DNA from: JBFWNG01 sp050251195
GTDB taxonomy: Bacteria; Bdellovibrionota_B; Oligoflexia; Oligoflexales; Oligoflexaceae
Reading direction: 5' to 3'
Length of the DNA stretch: 64,000 bases
Assembly: GCA_050251195.1 (NCBI GenBank)
Contig: JBFWNG010000012.1
Location: 70,444-134,443, forward strand
This document shows, piece after piece, positions 16,329-25,300 of the stretch. The notes beneath the pieces are model-generated. The model saw nothing but the letters and a program-made list of their open reading frames with translations, had not been told where the DNA came from and did not search any database. How positions within the stretch are numbered: position 1 is the first letter of the stretch; each line of letters opens with the position of its first letter. The translations under genes and the position numbers were made by a program.

Positions 16329-17543
16329 ATGCGTATTGGTATCCTCAGTGCCTTGTTATTACTCGCAATTTCGTCTTGCAAGAACAAGCAAGGATTTAGT
16401 AGCAACGTGGCTTCTAAGAAGAGCCCGCCACCACCTCCTGAAACCCTTTCGAAAACCTTCGACGTCATAACATCCACCTCGGGCTCCCTGGATATCGTAT
16501 GGTCTCTGGACAACTCAAATTCCATGTCTGAGGAAAATGCTCAGGTTATGGCGAATATCAATCAACTCAAACAATCGCTCGCAACCGATACTTCCGACGT
16601 TAAGGTCGCTATCTTAACATGTATGGGCGCTGACAAGACTCTTTGCCCCATTCCTACATCGGGCGACGACAAACTTTTTCCGATTCCGGCCTATAAAGGG
16701 GGCTTTGACGTTCTTTCTGTTCTCGCCGCAAGCATGTGCCCCGAAAATCTTACCTCCTTCACAAAGTACGACACCGTAGAGTCGGTGGATACTGCAGAAA
16801 ATGCTGACGGATCTATCACGACGGGAGGAGAGTCTACGGCGGATCTTTTTCGCGGCGCGGTTTGCGGCGTTGATATGGACTCCCATGCTAAAGATACTTC
16901 GGGTATGGAATGGTATTTGCCAGTTCATCGTACCATTGAAGCCGCCGGCGCCCTAATAAAGAGAAACGTCCTTAGACCGGACAGCACCAAGATATTTGTG
17001 GCAGTTTCCGACGACAATCCGGTCGCCTATGGCGCCCAGCAATTCAAACAAGCCATGGATAAGCAATTTGGTGCAGGTAAATACCACTTTTTCGCCTTTG
17101 CGGGGAAAACCAACTCGTCGTGTCCGGTCGTTCATGTAGGTGTGGACTATGAAAATCTCGCAACTGCTACAGGCGGTGAGGTGTTCGATATATGCCCAAC
17201 CGATTGGAGTCCTCAATTCAGCAAACTACTTTCGGGCATCAAAAAATTCATCACCAAATCTTATTCAATTGAAGCTGCTCCTGGCGATGAAATCGCTGTC
17301 CAGAACGTCACGATTAATGGCACACCGCTTGACCCCTCTCAATACACATTTGCTAATGGGGAATTGGTTTTGGCAGACTCCGTGACAGCTCCCGAGGGAG
17401 CAAAACTGGTTGTAACATACACTAAAAAATCCGTCCCGGGAGCGACGCCTGGAGCGACTTCGGAATCAGGGCCTGGAACGGCACCCGCCCAAGGCCCAGA
17501 GCAACAAACTACGCCTGCACCAACACCAGAATCGGAAAAATAG
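16329..17543 (+). CDS. VWA-domain lipoprotein
   Basis: A 404-aa product, SD GGAGAGG, lipobox AISSC-KNKQ, then a poly-Pro linker (SPPPPPETL). Residues about 52-65 read DIVWSLDNSNSMSEENAQ, a DxSxS MIDAS site; LRPDSTKIFVAVSDDNP is the second metal-ligand region. Cys pairs are frequent (LTCMGADKTLCP, AASMCPEN, GAVCGVD). After the VWA (about residue 300) comes a beta domain (VQNVTINGTPLDPSQYTFAN) and a Pro/Thr/Ala-rich C-terminal tail. It probably displays a metal-dependent adhesion domain at the surface. The next lipoprotein begins 11 bp downstream, so they form an operon. Confidence 0.85.
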   Translation: MRIGILSALLLLAISSCKNKQGFSSNVASKKSPPPPPETLSKTFDVITSTSGSLDIVWSLDNSNSMSEENAQVMANINQLKQSLATDTSDVKVAILTCMGADKTLCPIPTSGDDKLFPIPAYKGGFDVLSVLAASMCPENLTSFTKYDTVESVDTAENADGSITTGGESTADLFRGAVCGVDMDSHAKDTSGMEWYLPVHRTIEAAGALIKRNVLRPDSTKIFVAVSDDNPVAYGAQQFKQAMDKQFGAGKYHFFAFAGKTNSSCPVVHVGVDYENLATATGGEVFDICPTDWSPQFSKLLSGIKKFITKSYSIEAAPGDEIAVQNVTINGTPLDPSQYTFANGELVLADSVTAPEGAKLVVTYTKKSVPGATPGATSESGPGTAPAQGPEQQTTPAPTPESEK

Positions 17544-17554
17544 GAGACAAAACT

Positions 17555-18241
17555 ATGCGCAAGATTTTTTTCGTTATGAGTTGGGTTCTCATCGTCTCTT
17601 GTAAAGACTCTGGCGGTATCGAAAATAGCAGCGTTAAGAACAAGCCTGCCACCACGGGAACGTCAACGACCACAACAACAGATCCCAATGCAGGGACAAC
17701 TCCTATCGGCCCTTCGGCAGACACAAAACCGCAAGAAGATCCGAAACCCAAAGAAAAACCAAACTCCCCTTTGGTTGGAACTTGGCTGTTGGACAACATT
17801 GACGAAGGTTGTGCCACCAAGAAGCTTGTCGTGTCCAATACGAGTATCGAATATACGTGGTACTGGACAGGTAAGGCTGGATGTGACGTCTTTAAGGCGT
17901 GTACCCAAGTCACTACCTTCAGTTATAAATTGGGTGAAATCTCCCTGATCGCGGATGACGAGGTTTTCCTCGCTTCCATAACGGGAGAGGTAAAACAGAC
18001 GAGCGACGGCATGGAAGGAACAGACAATTGTGTCAAGAATTGGGGAAACGGCAGTGAGTCGAGTATGGAGGATCGCAATCCTTCTTATAACGTCCAAAGC
18101 GACGTACTATGGTTTGCTATACACCCAGGGAGGACGGGAATGACCGAAGGACGTTATACGGGCGAATATCAGAAGAATTGGGGTAAAATCAGACTTATTA
18201 TAACTGATTTGTATACGCGTTGGCTGAAACCGGTCGAATAA
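17555..18241 (+). CDS. Lipoprotein with LxGTW beta-barrel-like domain
   Basis: A 228-aa product with SD GGAG. The signal MRKIFFVMSWVLIVSC-KDSG is followed by a Thr/Pro/Lys-rich linker to about residue 70. The domain begins LVGTWLLDNIDEGCATKKL and continues with antiparallel strands (IEYTWYWTGKAGCDVF; YKLGEISLIADDEVF), like small lipocalin-type lipoproteins. It probably pairs in an operon with the VWA lipoprotein upstream. Ligand unknown. Confidence 0.72.
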   Translation: MRKIFFVMSWVLIVSCKDSGGIENSSVKNKPATTGTSTTTTTDPNAGTTPIGPSADTKPQEDPKPKEKPNSPLVGTWLLDNIDEGCATKKLVVSNTSIEYTWYWTGKAGCDVFKACTQVTTFSYKLGEISLIADDEVFLASITGEVKQTSDGMEGTDNCVKNWGNGSESSMEDRNPSYNVQSDVLWFAIHPGRTGMTEGRYTGEYQKNWGKIRLIITDLYTRWLKPVE

Positions 18242-18286
18242 ACCTTCGCGTCGGTGCTCGGGCCGTGCGGAACTTTTGATTTAAAA

Positions 18287-20341
18287 TCATTGAATCAGTT
18301 CGCGCATTTTAACTATCCATTTTGTCTCGCGCTGCTCTATATCCAGGATCTCAAACCAGGTTCCAGGAGCGAACAAAACCTCTTTTTCCGTCCGCTTGAG
18401 TGCAAGCTTTTCCACTTTTACGCCTGAGACGGATTCGATTATGAATTCCATGTTTCCGGGGAACATTTGTTTTTTGTCGTAGGTTGTAGAGAGAAACCCT
18501 AGCTCTTGAATTGCTTCCTTATTCTTAAAGGCCGTCAAATATTTCTCTATTGTCTCCGGTCTGTGTGTCGCGGCGCGGTATACGGTACCCTTGAACCTTT
18601 CAAGTTTTCGCATGCCTGATACGGTGACGGAGACAAAATCGCTAAACTTGTTAACTTTTGATTTGAGAGCATTGTTAACATCGCGGTACCAAGCGGATGT
18701 ATACATGTTGATCGCTGTTACCTCCTCCTTTAGAAGATTGGGACTATCCTCAAGAAGATGCTGATCGAATATTTCAACATTCTTGATGTCGGTGGCAAAC
18801 TCTTTCCTAAAAGAGTCTAAGGCTTCCTTCGGTGCAGCAAAGTTTTCTGGAAACGTCGGACTACACGCTGTGAGGAAGGTAATGCTCGCCGCACATACCC
18901 AGGACATCGCCTTCTGTACATTGCTCTTTGATCCAAAGGCCATCGCGTCATAGTCGATGCTTTCTTCTAAGTTCTTACCGAGATTGGGAGCTTCGAATCC
19001 ATTAGCGACGTGTATGGCATCTTGATTCACTATTTGTTTGTAGCGGGACAACACCGTCTCGAAAGCATCGTCGACATGTTTGGACAAATGTTCTGGAAGA
19101 AGTGTTTTCAGAGTCTTCACTGCCGATAATATTTGGTCAGAGAAAACCGCCAAATTTGGCATTTGAACAATTCGACCCAGAGACGGGATCACAACGTATG
19201 TCACGCGACCACCCGCAACGGAAACAGATTTGAGAGCAGCTTTGCCGGATTGAAACAGGGCTCGTACACCCCGACCTATGCCTGGAGCTGCCCAACCAAT
19301 CGCGAAACCAACGGCTTGTCCGATAACATCGTAGACTATGGCCATTTTTACTTTTTCGAGCCGCCGTGAAACTTCATCTTGGCTGCAGGTTTGGGAGACG
19401 TCGAGATCCTGAGACATCTCATTAAGGTTGGCAAATTCTTCGAGCGACCATTTGTACTTCGCGAGGTTGGATGCCATCGAGACGCCAAACGCTGCCCAGT
19501 CGACCGCCGTTCCCCCTACGCCAATTAGGCCGAAATTTGCCAGGGTACCGGCTGCCATTGCGCCGCCGCTAATAAGCCATGGTTCAACTTCATCCCACCA
19601 TTCACCTTGCTGCAGGTGACGGGTATGAATCTTTCTCGCGGTACAAAAACCCATGCGATTTTCTCTAGTATCGTTTGTCTTTTCAGCGAAAAAACTCGCA
19701 ACAAAGCCTGGGTTCAGGTAGAAAGAATCAATCCTATTATAGTCGTCGCATAGTTTGGTTACCTGAGAATGAATTTCAGTCGTGGTTTGTTTTCGGAATT
19801 GGTCGACCATGCCCGGATCAATCTTGTGGCATGCTGTATCTGGCCGAAAGAAGCTGGGGTAGATTAGATTGTATTCCTGTTCACTATTAAACTTTGCGAG
19901 CGATTCTTGAATTGCCGATGACGGATCATAAGCCGCATCATGCGCGAACGGGTTCCACCAGGGATTTTCTCGTTTTCTTAAGCAAGATGAGTTGTCCCCA
20001 AATAACGACTTCACCTCTTCTTCTGCTATCTTTTTGCTGGTAAACCCCTCGCCGCCGGTTGGGGGATAACGGAGATACATGAGCCTCAGTGCTACCGTAT
20101 CCAGAATATGAGCGTAAAATTGCTCCCTATATCTGTCCTTGGCGGCGTTGGCTTCATGTGTTTTAGGATCGAAAAGGTTACCTGAGTAGTAGAACTCGTC
20201 GCACATCTCTAGCGAGAACTCGGGGAACGTGTTTTCCTCGTAGGCGACCTTTTTGACTTGCGAGAGCGGTTTGCGGCAGCCTGTGGTGAGGAGCATGGGA
20301 ATTAGGGCAATGGCAACAACTTGCTGAAGGTAGGGATGCAT
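18287..20341 (-). CDS. Lipoprotein with C-terminal ADP-ribosyltransferase domain (paralogue A)
   Basis: A 684-aa product with lipobox MLLTTGC-RKPL. Residues about 30-230 are a helical region with conserved Cys. It is followed by two Gly/Ala-rich hydrophobic stretches (SGGAMAAGTLANFGLIGVGG, about residue 250; DVIGQAVGFAIGWAAPGIGR, about 335) that could enter a membrane. The last 140 residues have the R-S-E signature of ADP-ribosyltransferases: Arg589 in VYRAATH, Ser618 in FLSTTYD, and Glu652/Glu654 in TEKEVLFAPG (the ExE form, as in Arg-specific enzymes). It should move ADP-ribose from NAD+ to a protein. It is divergent from paralogue B at 21736. Cell location and target are unknown; an anchored toxin-like effector is an inference. 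Confidence 0.82.
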   Translation of the reverse strand: MHPYLQQVVAIALIPMLLTTGCRKPLSQVKKVAYEENTFPEFSLEMCDEFYYSGNLFDPKTHEANAAKDRYREQFYAHILDTVALRLMYLRYPPTGGEGFTSKKIAEEEVKSLFGDNSSCLRKRENPWWNPFAHDAAYDPSSAIQESLAKFNSEQEYNLIYPSFFRPDTACHKIDPGMVDQFRKQTTTEIHSQVTKLCDDYNRIDSFYLNPGFVASFFAEKTNDTRENRMGFCTARKIHTRHLQQGEWWDEVEPWLISGGAMAAGTLANFGLIGVGGTAVDWAAFGVSMASNLAKYKWSLEEFANLNEMSQDLDVSQTCSQDEVSRRLEKVKMAIVYDVIGQAVGFAIGWAAPGIGRGVRALFQSGKAALKSVSVAGGRVTYVVIPSLGRIVQMPNLAVFSDQILSAVKTLKTLLPEHLSKHVDDAFETVLSRYKQIVNQDAIHVANGFEAPNLGKNLEESIDYDAMAFGSKSNVQKAMSWVCAASITFLTACSPTFPENFAAPKEALDSFRKEFATDIKNVEIFDQHLLEDSPNLLKEEVTAINMYTSAWYRDVNNALKSKVNKFSDFVSVTVSGMRKLERFKGTVYRAATHRPETIEKYLTAFKNKEAIQELGFLSTTYDKKQMFPGNMEFIIESVSGVKVEKLALKRTEKEVLFAPGTWFEILDIEQRETKWIVKMRELIQ

Positions 20342-20438
20342 GTGCTTTACCCAATTTGTTCGATGCTTTTATCTTATTATTGCATCCCCCCAACATCATT
20401 GAAACTGAAAAGCGACGAGCATAGCCTCATCGATTGTT

Positions 20439-20564
20439 TTATTCGTCGTGGCAATGCCAGGTAATCGTCCCGTCTGGATTATGTGTGTGGTCGCACATTA
20501 CCGTATGAGCACTCGCAAATGAATCGAAAAAAAGTACCAAAGTTATCAGGGTTAATCTAAGCAT
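20439..20564 (-). CDS. Tiny secreted His/Cys-rich peptide
   Basis: A 41-aa frame with AAGGAG 7 nt before its ATG and a clear signal peptide (LRLTLITLVLFFDSFASA). Cleavage would leave about 22 residues containing four His and two Cys (HTVMCDHTH, WHCHDE), which could bind a metal ion. It sits between paralogue A and the LysR gene. No family recognised; it is too short to be caught by usual ORF cut-offs. Confidence 0.6.
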   Translation of the reverse strand: MLRLTLITLVLFFDSFASAHTVMCDHTHNPDGTITWHCHDE

Positions 20565-20675
20565 TTTGTCTCCTTCAGATTGTGTCAAGCTCTATCCTTG
20601 TTCAAAGGCGGCTGGATAATAGCTCGAATGTCAGGCCTTGTAAAATTCATAAAAGGAATGTATTTATGAATTTAA

Positions 20676-21539
20676 ATGAGTTTACTTCATCCCAATTTAG
20701 AAGCATTTTACGCGATATACCTGCGCAAAACGGTGATTGCCGCCTCAAAAGATCTTGGAATAAGCCAAACTGGAGTCACGCAAAGGCTGCGCGCATTGGA
20801 GCGGGAGGTTGGTGCAAGCCTCTTCACGCGGAGTCGTTTGGGGATGAGCCTTACGACAGAGGGAAAGTTTCTGCTTAGTTTCTGTCTCATGACGCTAGAG
20901 TCACAAGGGCGATTTTACTCTCAGGTGAAAGATGGCGGCAGCAGAGTCAGTGTCGACTTACGCATTGCCGGCCCTACAAGTTTTATTGCCGGCCGGGTGG
21001 TTCCAGGATGTACGGAGGTATATCAACGCTGGCCACACCTCAACCTTCACTTCATGATCGATGACTCAGAAAATCGGGTTGGGCTGTTAAAACAGGCTCA
21101 AGCCGATATCGTAGTTCTCTATCCTCATCAGGTGCAGCTTGAGTTTGACAGCAAACTTGTTAAACCAGATGAATATTGTTTGGTAGGGCACCCAAGCTGG
21201 AAAAAGCTCAGCTTAAGCACTATTTTAAGCGAACAGCGACTTTTTGCGTTTCATGCCGACGATCAGACGAGCCTAAACTACCTGAAGTATTTTCATCTGC
21301 TGAAGTACCTTAAACGGCCTCGGCTCTTTGTGAACGAGAACTCCGCCCTTATACATCTATTAGTTGCAGGAATAGGAGTTGGGATCTTGGCTCGCGAAAT
21401 TGCCAAGCCTCTAGTTGAGAGCAAAAGATTGGTGTTTTTGAACGAAGGAAAGGCGATGAAGGATCCTCTATCTTTGGCATGGTATTCTAGGTCGCAAATG
21501 CCTGCCTACTTTCAGGACCTTTTGGACACCATTCATTAA
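20676..21539 (+). CDS. LysR-family transcriptional regulator
   Basis: A 287-aa product, normal for LysR proteins. The N-terminal winged HTH reads LEAFYAIYLRKTVIAASKDL, then GISQTGVTQRLRALEREVGA and SLFTRSRLGMSLTTEG. The rest is the periplasmic-binding-like effector domain (RIAGPTSFIAGRVVP; IHLLVAGIGVGILAREIAKP). The start is ATG 20676, with no strong SD; AAAAGG lies about 20 nt upstream. It lies between the two long ADP-ribosyltransferase lipoprotein genes and may control one or both, which is inferred from position only. Confidence 0.9.
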   Translation: MSLLHPNLEAFYAIYLRKTVIAASKDLGISQTGVTQRLRALEREVGASLFTRSRLGMSLTTEGKFLLSFCLMTLESQGRFYSQVKDGGSRVSVDLRIAGPTSFIAGRVVPGCTEVYQRWPHLNLHFMIDDSENRVGLLKQAQADIVVLYPHQVQLEFDSKLVKPDEYCLVGHPSWKKLSLSTILSEQRLFAFHADDQTSLNYLKYFHLLKYLKRPRLFVNENSALIHLLVAGIGVGILAREIAKPLVESKRLVFLNEGKAMKDPLSLAWYSRSQMPAYFQDLLDTIH

Positions 21540-21735
21540 TATCGGGGGGAATGGCTTTCGGGCTGGCTCGGGCAGTCCGGTATTTTATTTTTGATTCTTG
21601 AACATTAGGCAATTTCTGCCTCATCCAGCTAGACCCGTACCCAGATATAATAATCAATAGATCACAGGAGCCGTCTAAGCTCATCATTCTGTGCTAGAGC
21701 TAAGAAAACATTCGCACCATTAGTGGAAATGCAGC

Positions 21736-23772
21736 GTGACTCATCTGTTGACCATTTCAACGCTAGTCGTTTTGATCACAACGTGCAAAACTAAGACGTC
21801 GGACGTTAAAAAGGTCCAATACAACACCGACGAAAACTCGATCCCCACTTTCTCCCTTGATTTTTGTGACGACTACACCTTCCCGACGACATCAAATAAT
21901 ACCGAATTTCATCGATTTCGAAGGGCGAAGGATGAATATCGGAAAAATTTTTCCCACTACCTCCTCGATACTCTGGCGACTAGGTTGTTTTACGTAAATT
22001 GGCCCCCACCAGGGCCGGATCTTCCAACAGACAAACAGATTGGTGATGATGACCTCCACGGTGTCCTTGGTACTGAATCCGCATGCTTTAAGAAGAAGGA
22101 TGATCAATGGTGGAATCCCTTTGCGGCGGGAGATTTTGATCATGTTGCTCCGATCAAAACGGCTGTTGATAGGTTCAATTCTGAACAGATTCATATGATG
22201 ATCTATCCTGCCTTCGTTAAAACTACAGAGAAATGTGATGTCAGGACGGGGTCCATTTCGGAGAAGTTTAAAAAACAAACTGTTCTCGAATTGCGTACTC
22301 AGGTCGAAGATCTTTGTGCAGATCACAATCGTTTGGATTATTTCTATCTCAACCCCGGTATGGTTGCAGCGTTCTTTCTAGCAGAGGGTAACGATACCGA
22401 AACAAATCGAATGGGCTTTTGCGCTGCACGTAAGGCTGACGCTGATCATCTTGCGGCGGTCCAGCAGTGGAATATTATTGAGCCATGGATTATCAGCGGC
22501 GGAGCGATGGCCGCAGGAACTCTGGCGAACCTGGGAACGGCGGGAGTTGGCGGACAGATCGTAGATTGGGCGGCTTTTGGGGTTTCGTTGGGGTCCAACC
22601 TGATGAAGTATCAGTTTGCTTTGGAACGTCTAGCAGAACTTAAGGAGATTGAAGCCAATCTTGACATATCTCAGAACTGTTCAAGTTCTTTGGCTTCTAG
22701 CGAAATAGAAAACCTTCGATCTCAAGTTTTTTTTGACATAGTTGGACAAGCGGCGGGTTCAGCTTTGGGCTGGGCAGCGCCTGGAATTGGCCGCGGCATT
22801 GCGGGTCTCTTTCGCGCCGGAAAGGCATCGTTTCAGGCTGCGGTTGGTCCCGCGGGTAGGCAACTCTACGTGGTGTTTCCAGGTGTGGGGCGATTCCTTA
22901 AGTTGCCGCCAAAAGATGTTTTTGCGGAACAGATTCGGTCGGGTTTTCAGCATGTTAAGGGTCTGTTACCTGATAACATCACCAAGTATTTTGATGACAT
23001 CATAGATAACTTTTCAAAGCGATACGATGATCTTGTGGATAATTCCTCCGTAACTGCAGCTAAGAATATTGCTCCCGACTCTGTTCCCAAGAGTATGATT
23101 GAGGATATCATTAACGATGCAAATAAATTTGGTTCTGCAAGTCAAATCGGTTGGACGGCGTGTCGCGCTCTCGGTCTTGTCGATTGCGGTGTGACGTATG
23201 CTCTCAACTTTAAAGCGCCAGCGAAAGCTTTGAAGAAGTTTGCTGAGACAAAAGAATTTATCATGGAACGAGAGTTCTGCAGGAAGTTCTTCAATGGAGA
23301 TAAGGTCATCGACTTGCCACAACTATCCGTGGAGGAATTTTTAGCTATCAGAAGTTACGCTGGATCTGGGTTTCGAAAGGTTAATGAGGCTCTGAGAATC
23401 GGCAAGCTGGATGAGCAAACCAAGGCATTCGCTGATGTCATCGCTTCGGGTCTTCGGAAATTACCAACATACAAACGAGTCGTATACAGAAAGACTCATT
23501 TGTCACAAGAGGTCATCGAGAAGTATCAGCAGGCCTTTAAAGCAGGGGATATTATCCAGGAGCGCGGGTTTACAAGTACCACTATTAACCAAGTCTCCAA
23601 TTTCAACGGAAATGCCGACTTTATTATTGAATCCAAGACAGGTGTTCTCATTGAAAAAATCTCGAGTGCGCCTGGAGAACGGGAAGTTCTTTTTGCAGCA
23701 GGGAGTAAGTTCAAAATCCTCGGTGTACAAAATGCGGGAGAAAAGTGGACAATTATGCTAAGCGAAATATAG
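21736..23772 (+). CDS. Lipoprotein with C-terminal ADP-ribosyltransferase domain (paralogue B)
   Basis: A 678-aa product from GTG 21736, alignable along its full length with paralogue A (both share FYLNPGxVAxFF, NRMGFCxARK, ISGGAMAAGTLAN, GWAAPGIGRG). The lipobox is weaker (VLITTC-KTK). The catalytic set is Arg585 in VYRKTH, Ser614 in FTSTTIN, and Glu648/Glu650 in EREVLFAAG. The two hydrophobic Gly/Ala-rich segments are kept. A nucleotidyltransferase gene starts 62 bp downstream and may be co-transcribed. The retained triad suggests it is active. The target is unknown. Confidence 0.82.
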   Translation: MTHLLTISTLVVLITTCKTKTSDVKKVQYNTDENSIPTFSLDFCDDYTFPTTSNNTEFHRFRRAKDEYRKNFSHYLLDTLATRLFYVNWPPPGPDLPTDKQIGDDDLHGVLGTESACFKKKDDQWWNPFAAGDFDHVAPIKTAVDRFNSEQIHMMIYPAFVKTTEKCDVRTGSISEKFKKQTVLELRTQVEDLCADHNRLDYFYLNPGMVAAFFLAEGNDTETNRMGFCAARKADADHLAAVQQWNIIEPWIISGGAMAAGTLANLGTAGVGGQIVDWAAFGVSLGSNLMKYQFALERLAELKEIEANLDISQNCSSSLASSEIENLRSQVFFDIVGQAAGSALGWAAPGIGRGIAGLFRAGKASFQAAVGPAGRQLYVVFPGVGRFLKLPPKDVFAEQIRSGFQHVKGLLPDNITKYFDDIIDNFSKRYDDLVDNSSVTAAKNIAPDSVPKSMIEDIINDANKFGSASQIGWTACRALGLVDCGVTYALNFKAPAKALKKFAETKEFIMEREFCRKFFNGDKVIDLPQLSVEEFLAIRSYAGSGFRKVNEALRIGKLDEQTKAFADVIASGLRKLPTYKRVVYRKTHLSQEVIEKYQQAFKAGDIIQERGFTSTTINQVSNFNGNADFIIESKTGVLIEKISSAPGEREVLFAAGSKFKILGVQNAGEKWTIMLSEI

Positions 23773-23834
23773 TCAGCACGATCGAGACTATTTGACAGGG
23801 TCATGCCCCTGCGTCTAGCAAAGGTAATGTTAAC

Positions 23835-24701
23835 ATGGATGCTAAAAGAGCTAGAATCAGCTTGGCTTCTCGAATCTCGGCCTATTATCTTCCAAACGAA
23901 AAAATAGAATCTATCGCAGTAAGTGGTTCAACTGCCCGTGGTGGTGTAGACGACTGGTCGGATTTGGAGCTCGCCGTATTCTGGCGTGATCCGCCTACGA
24001 TGGAAGATAGAGACATACCTCTATCGAAGATGAAGGCAGTTGTTTCGAGGCAGATTACCCCAAAAAATGAATTTTTATGGGGTGTCGATAACTTCGTACT
24101 CGGTCAATTTCCTATTGATGTTGTTCACAATATGAGTACGGTTTTTCAGAAAACCCTTTGTGAAATTGTGCCGAAGAAGATAGTCGAGCCTAAGAAACAG
24201 GAACTTGCTTATATTTCGCAATCATTCGAGCCGATCTTCGGACATTTATCGCTAGAAAAATTAAAGCTGTCTCTTGGAGGCTTTTCGAGCGAGTACCAAC
24301 AATGTGTCCTGGAGCAGATAAAGTTCCCTACCATTGGGGTGATTCGAACCAGCGCCGCGCGCGGTGATTTTATGCATGTTTATAGAAATCTCCTTCAGGG
24401 AAATACAGAGATTTTAAAAGTACTTTGTGCGGTAAATGGCATGTTCTACCCCGGAGAAAAGCGAACGCGGTGGCTTTTGAATCAATTTGAAATTTCTCCC
24501 GCCAACCTAGAGGAAAAGATGATGTCCCTAATGAGAGGAGATCTCCTTGAATCTTGCGAGCTGTTGCATACCTTGTTCGAGGAGACTATCAACATTGTCG
24601 CGGCAAATACAGAGTTCGACGTGCAACCTTTCAGAGCAGCACTTACCCGCTCTAGAAGATCCATGATTTCGCCTTCGGATATTGACCAAATACTTATCTA
24701 G
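23835..24701 (+). CDS. Nucleotidyltransferase-fold protein
   Basis: A 288-aa product. The N-terminus has the pol-beta nucleotidyltransferase motif: IAVSGSTARGGVDDWSDLEL, that is GS then Dx(D/E), with a likely third acid in FPIDVVHN (about residue 95). The remaining helical part (about 110-288) resembles kanamycin-type or DUF4037-like nucleotidyltransferases. The reaction would be transfer of NMP to a small molecule or protein. The position 62 bp after an ADP-ribosyltransferase gene invites a functional link, such as modifying or restraining it, but this is only inferred. Confidence 0.7.
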   Translation: MDAKRARISLASRISAYYLPNEKIESIAVSGSTARGGVDDWSDLELAVFWRDPPTMEDRDIPLSKMKAVVSRQITPKNEFLWGVDNFVLGQFPIDVVHNMSTVFQKTLCEIVPKKIVEPKKQELAYISQSFEPIFGHLSLEKLKLSLGGFSSEYQQCVLEQIKFPTIGVIRTSAARGDFMHVYRNLLQGNTEILKVLCAVNGMFYPGEKRTRWLLNQFEISPANLEEKMMSLMRGDLLESCELLHTLFEETINIVAANTEFDVQPFRAALTRSRRSMISPSDIDQILI

Positions 24702-24712
24702 TAAGAAAGAAA

Positions 24713-24733
24713 AGGGCCTTCGAGATGAAGGCC
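24713..24733. terminator. Convergent terminator
   Basis: GGGCCTTC / GAAGGCCC stem with a short loop, preceded by an A-rich run. It lies between convergent genes ending at 24701 and 24757. Confidence 0.7.
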
Positions 24734-24756
24734 CGCCAAACAAGTCTAAAAAGCAA

Positions 24757-25194
24757 TTAACCGCGGCAAGAAAGCCCGATGGTTCGAGGCGTGCCATCTG
24801 TTGTCAAGACGAGCTCGCCGATGCTCTTATTGGTGGTCGCGTCAGCTTCTTTGATGGTCAACGTCATTTGTTTGCCCTCTGCAGTTGCCTTATAAATGGT
24901 TCCATTTGCATTGGTTTTTTCCACTCCGATAAAAAGACCGAGAACATAGTCGCCAGAAAATTGGTCCTTTTGGATTATCTCAATTTCTAGCAAACCAAAT
25001 TGGTCCTTGCCTAAAGTCAACTCGACCCGTCCATCTTGAACTTCGGCGCCGTCGTACGCTTCAACACATTGAAGGATCACATTTGGTAAATCGTTGACGG
25101 TTCCTTGATCGTCTTCGGTCGAAGATTGATGTTGGCTTCCACAAGCCGCGAAAAACATGCTGGTCAAAATTGATAATACGATTCTTGGTTTCAT
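24757..25194 (-). CDS. Small lipoprotein of unknown function
   Basis: A 145-aa product. ATG 25194 is chosen over the longer frame from 25254 because AAGGAG is correctly spaced and the signal starts there (MKPRIVLSILTSMFFAAC-GSQH). The mature part is mainly beta (GRVELTLGKDQFGLLEIEII; GTIYKATAEGKQMTLTI) with Cys at both ends (ILQCVEAY, LSCRG). No family recognised. Confidence 0.7.
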   Translation of the reverse strand: MKPRIVLSILTSMFFAACGSQHQSSTEDDQGTVNDLPNVILQCVEAYDGAEVQDGRVELTLGKDQFGLLEIEIIQKDQFSGDYVLGLFIGVEKTNANGTIYKATAEGKQMTLTIKEADATTNKSIGELVLTTDGTPRTIGLSCRG

Positions 25195-25300
25195 AAAAAA
25201 CTCCTTGGTTAAACAAAATTTAAATTGGTTGATTGGAATTCGCTCGTTACACATGACATGGCCAAGGTCAGATGCTCGAGATAATGTTCACGTTTCTTGA

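Noticed and set aside
20582..20878. 98-aa plus-strand frame at the LysR start
   Set aside because: Out-of-frame overlap with the clear LysR HTH; its text has no family features.
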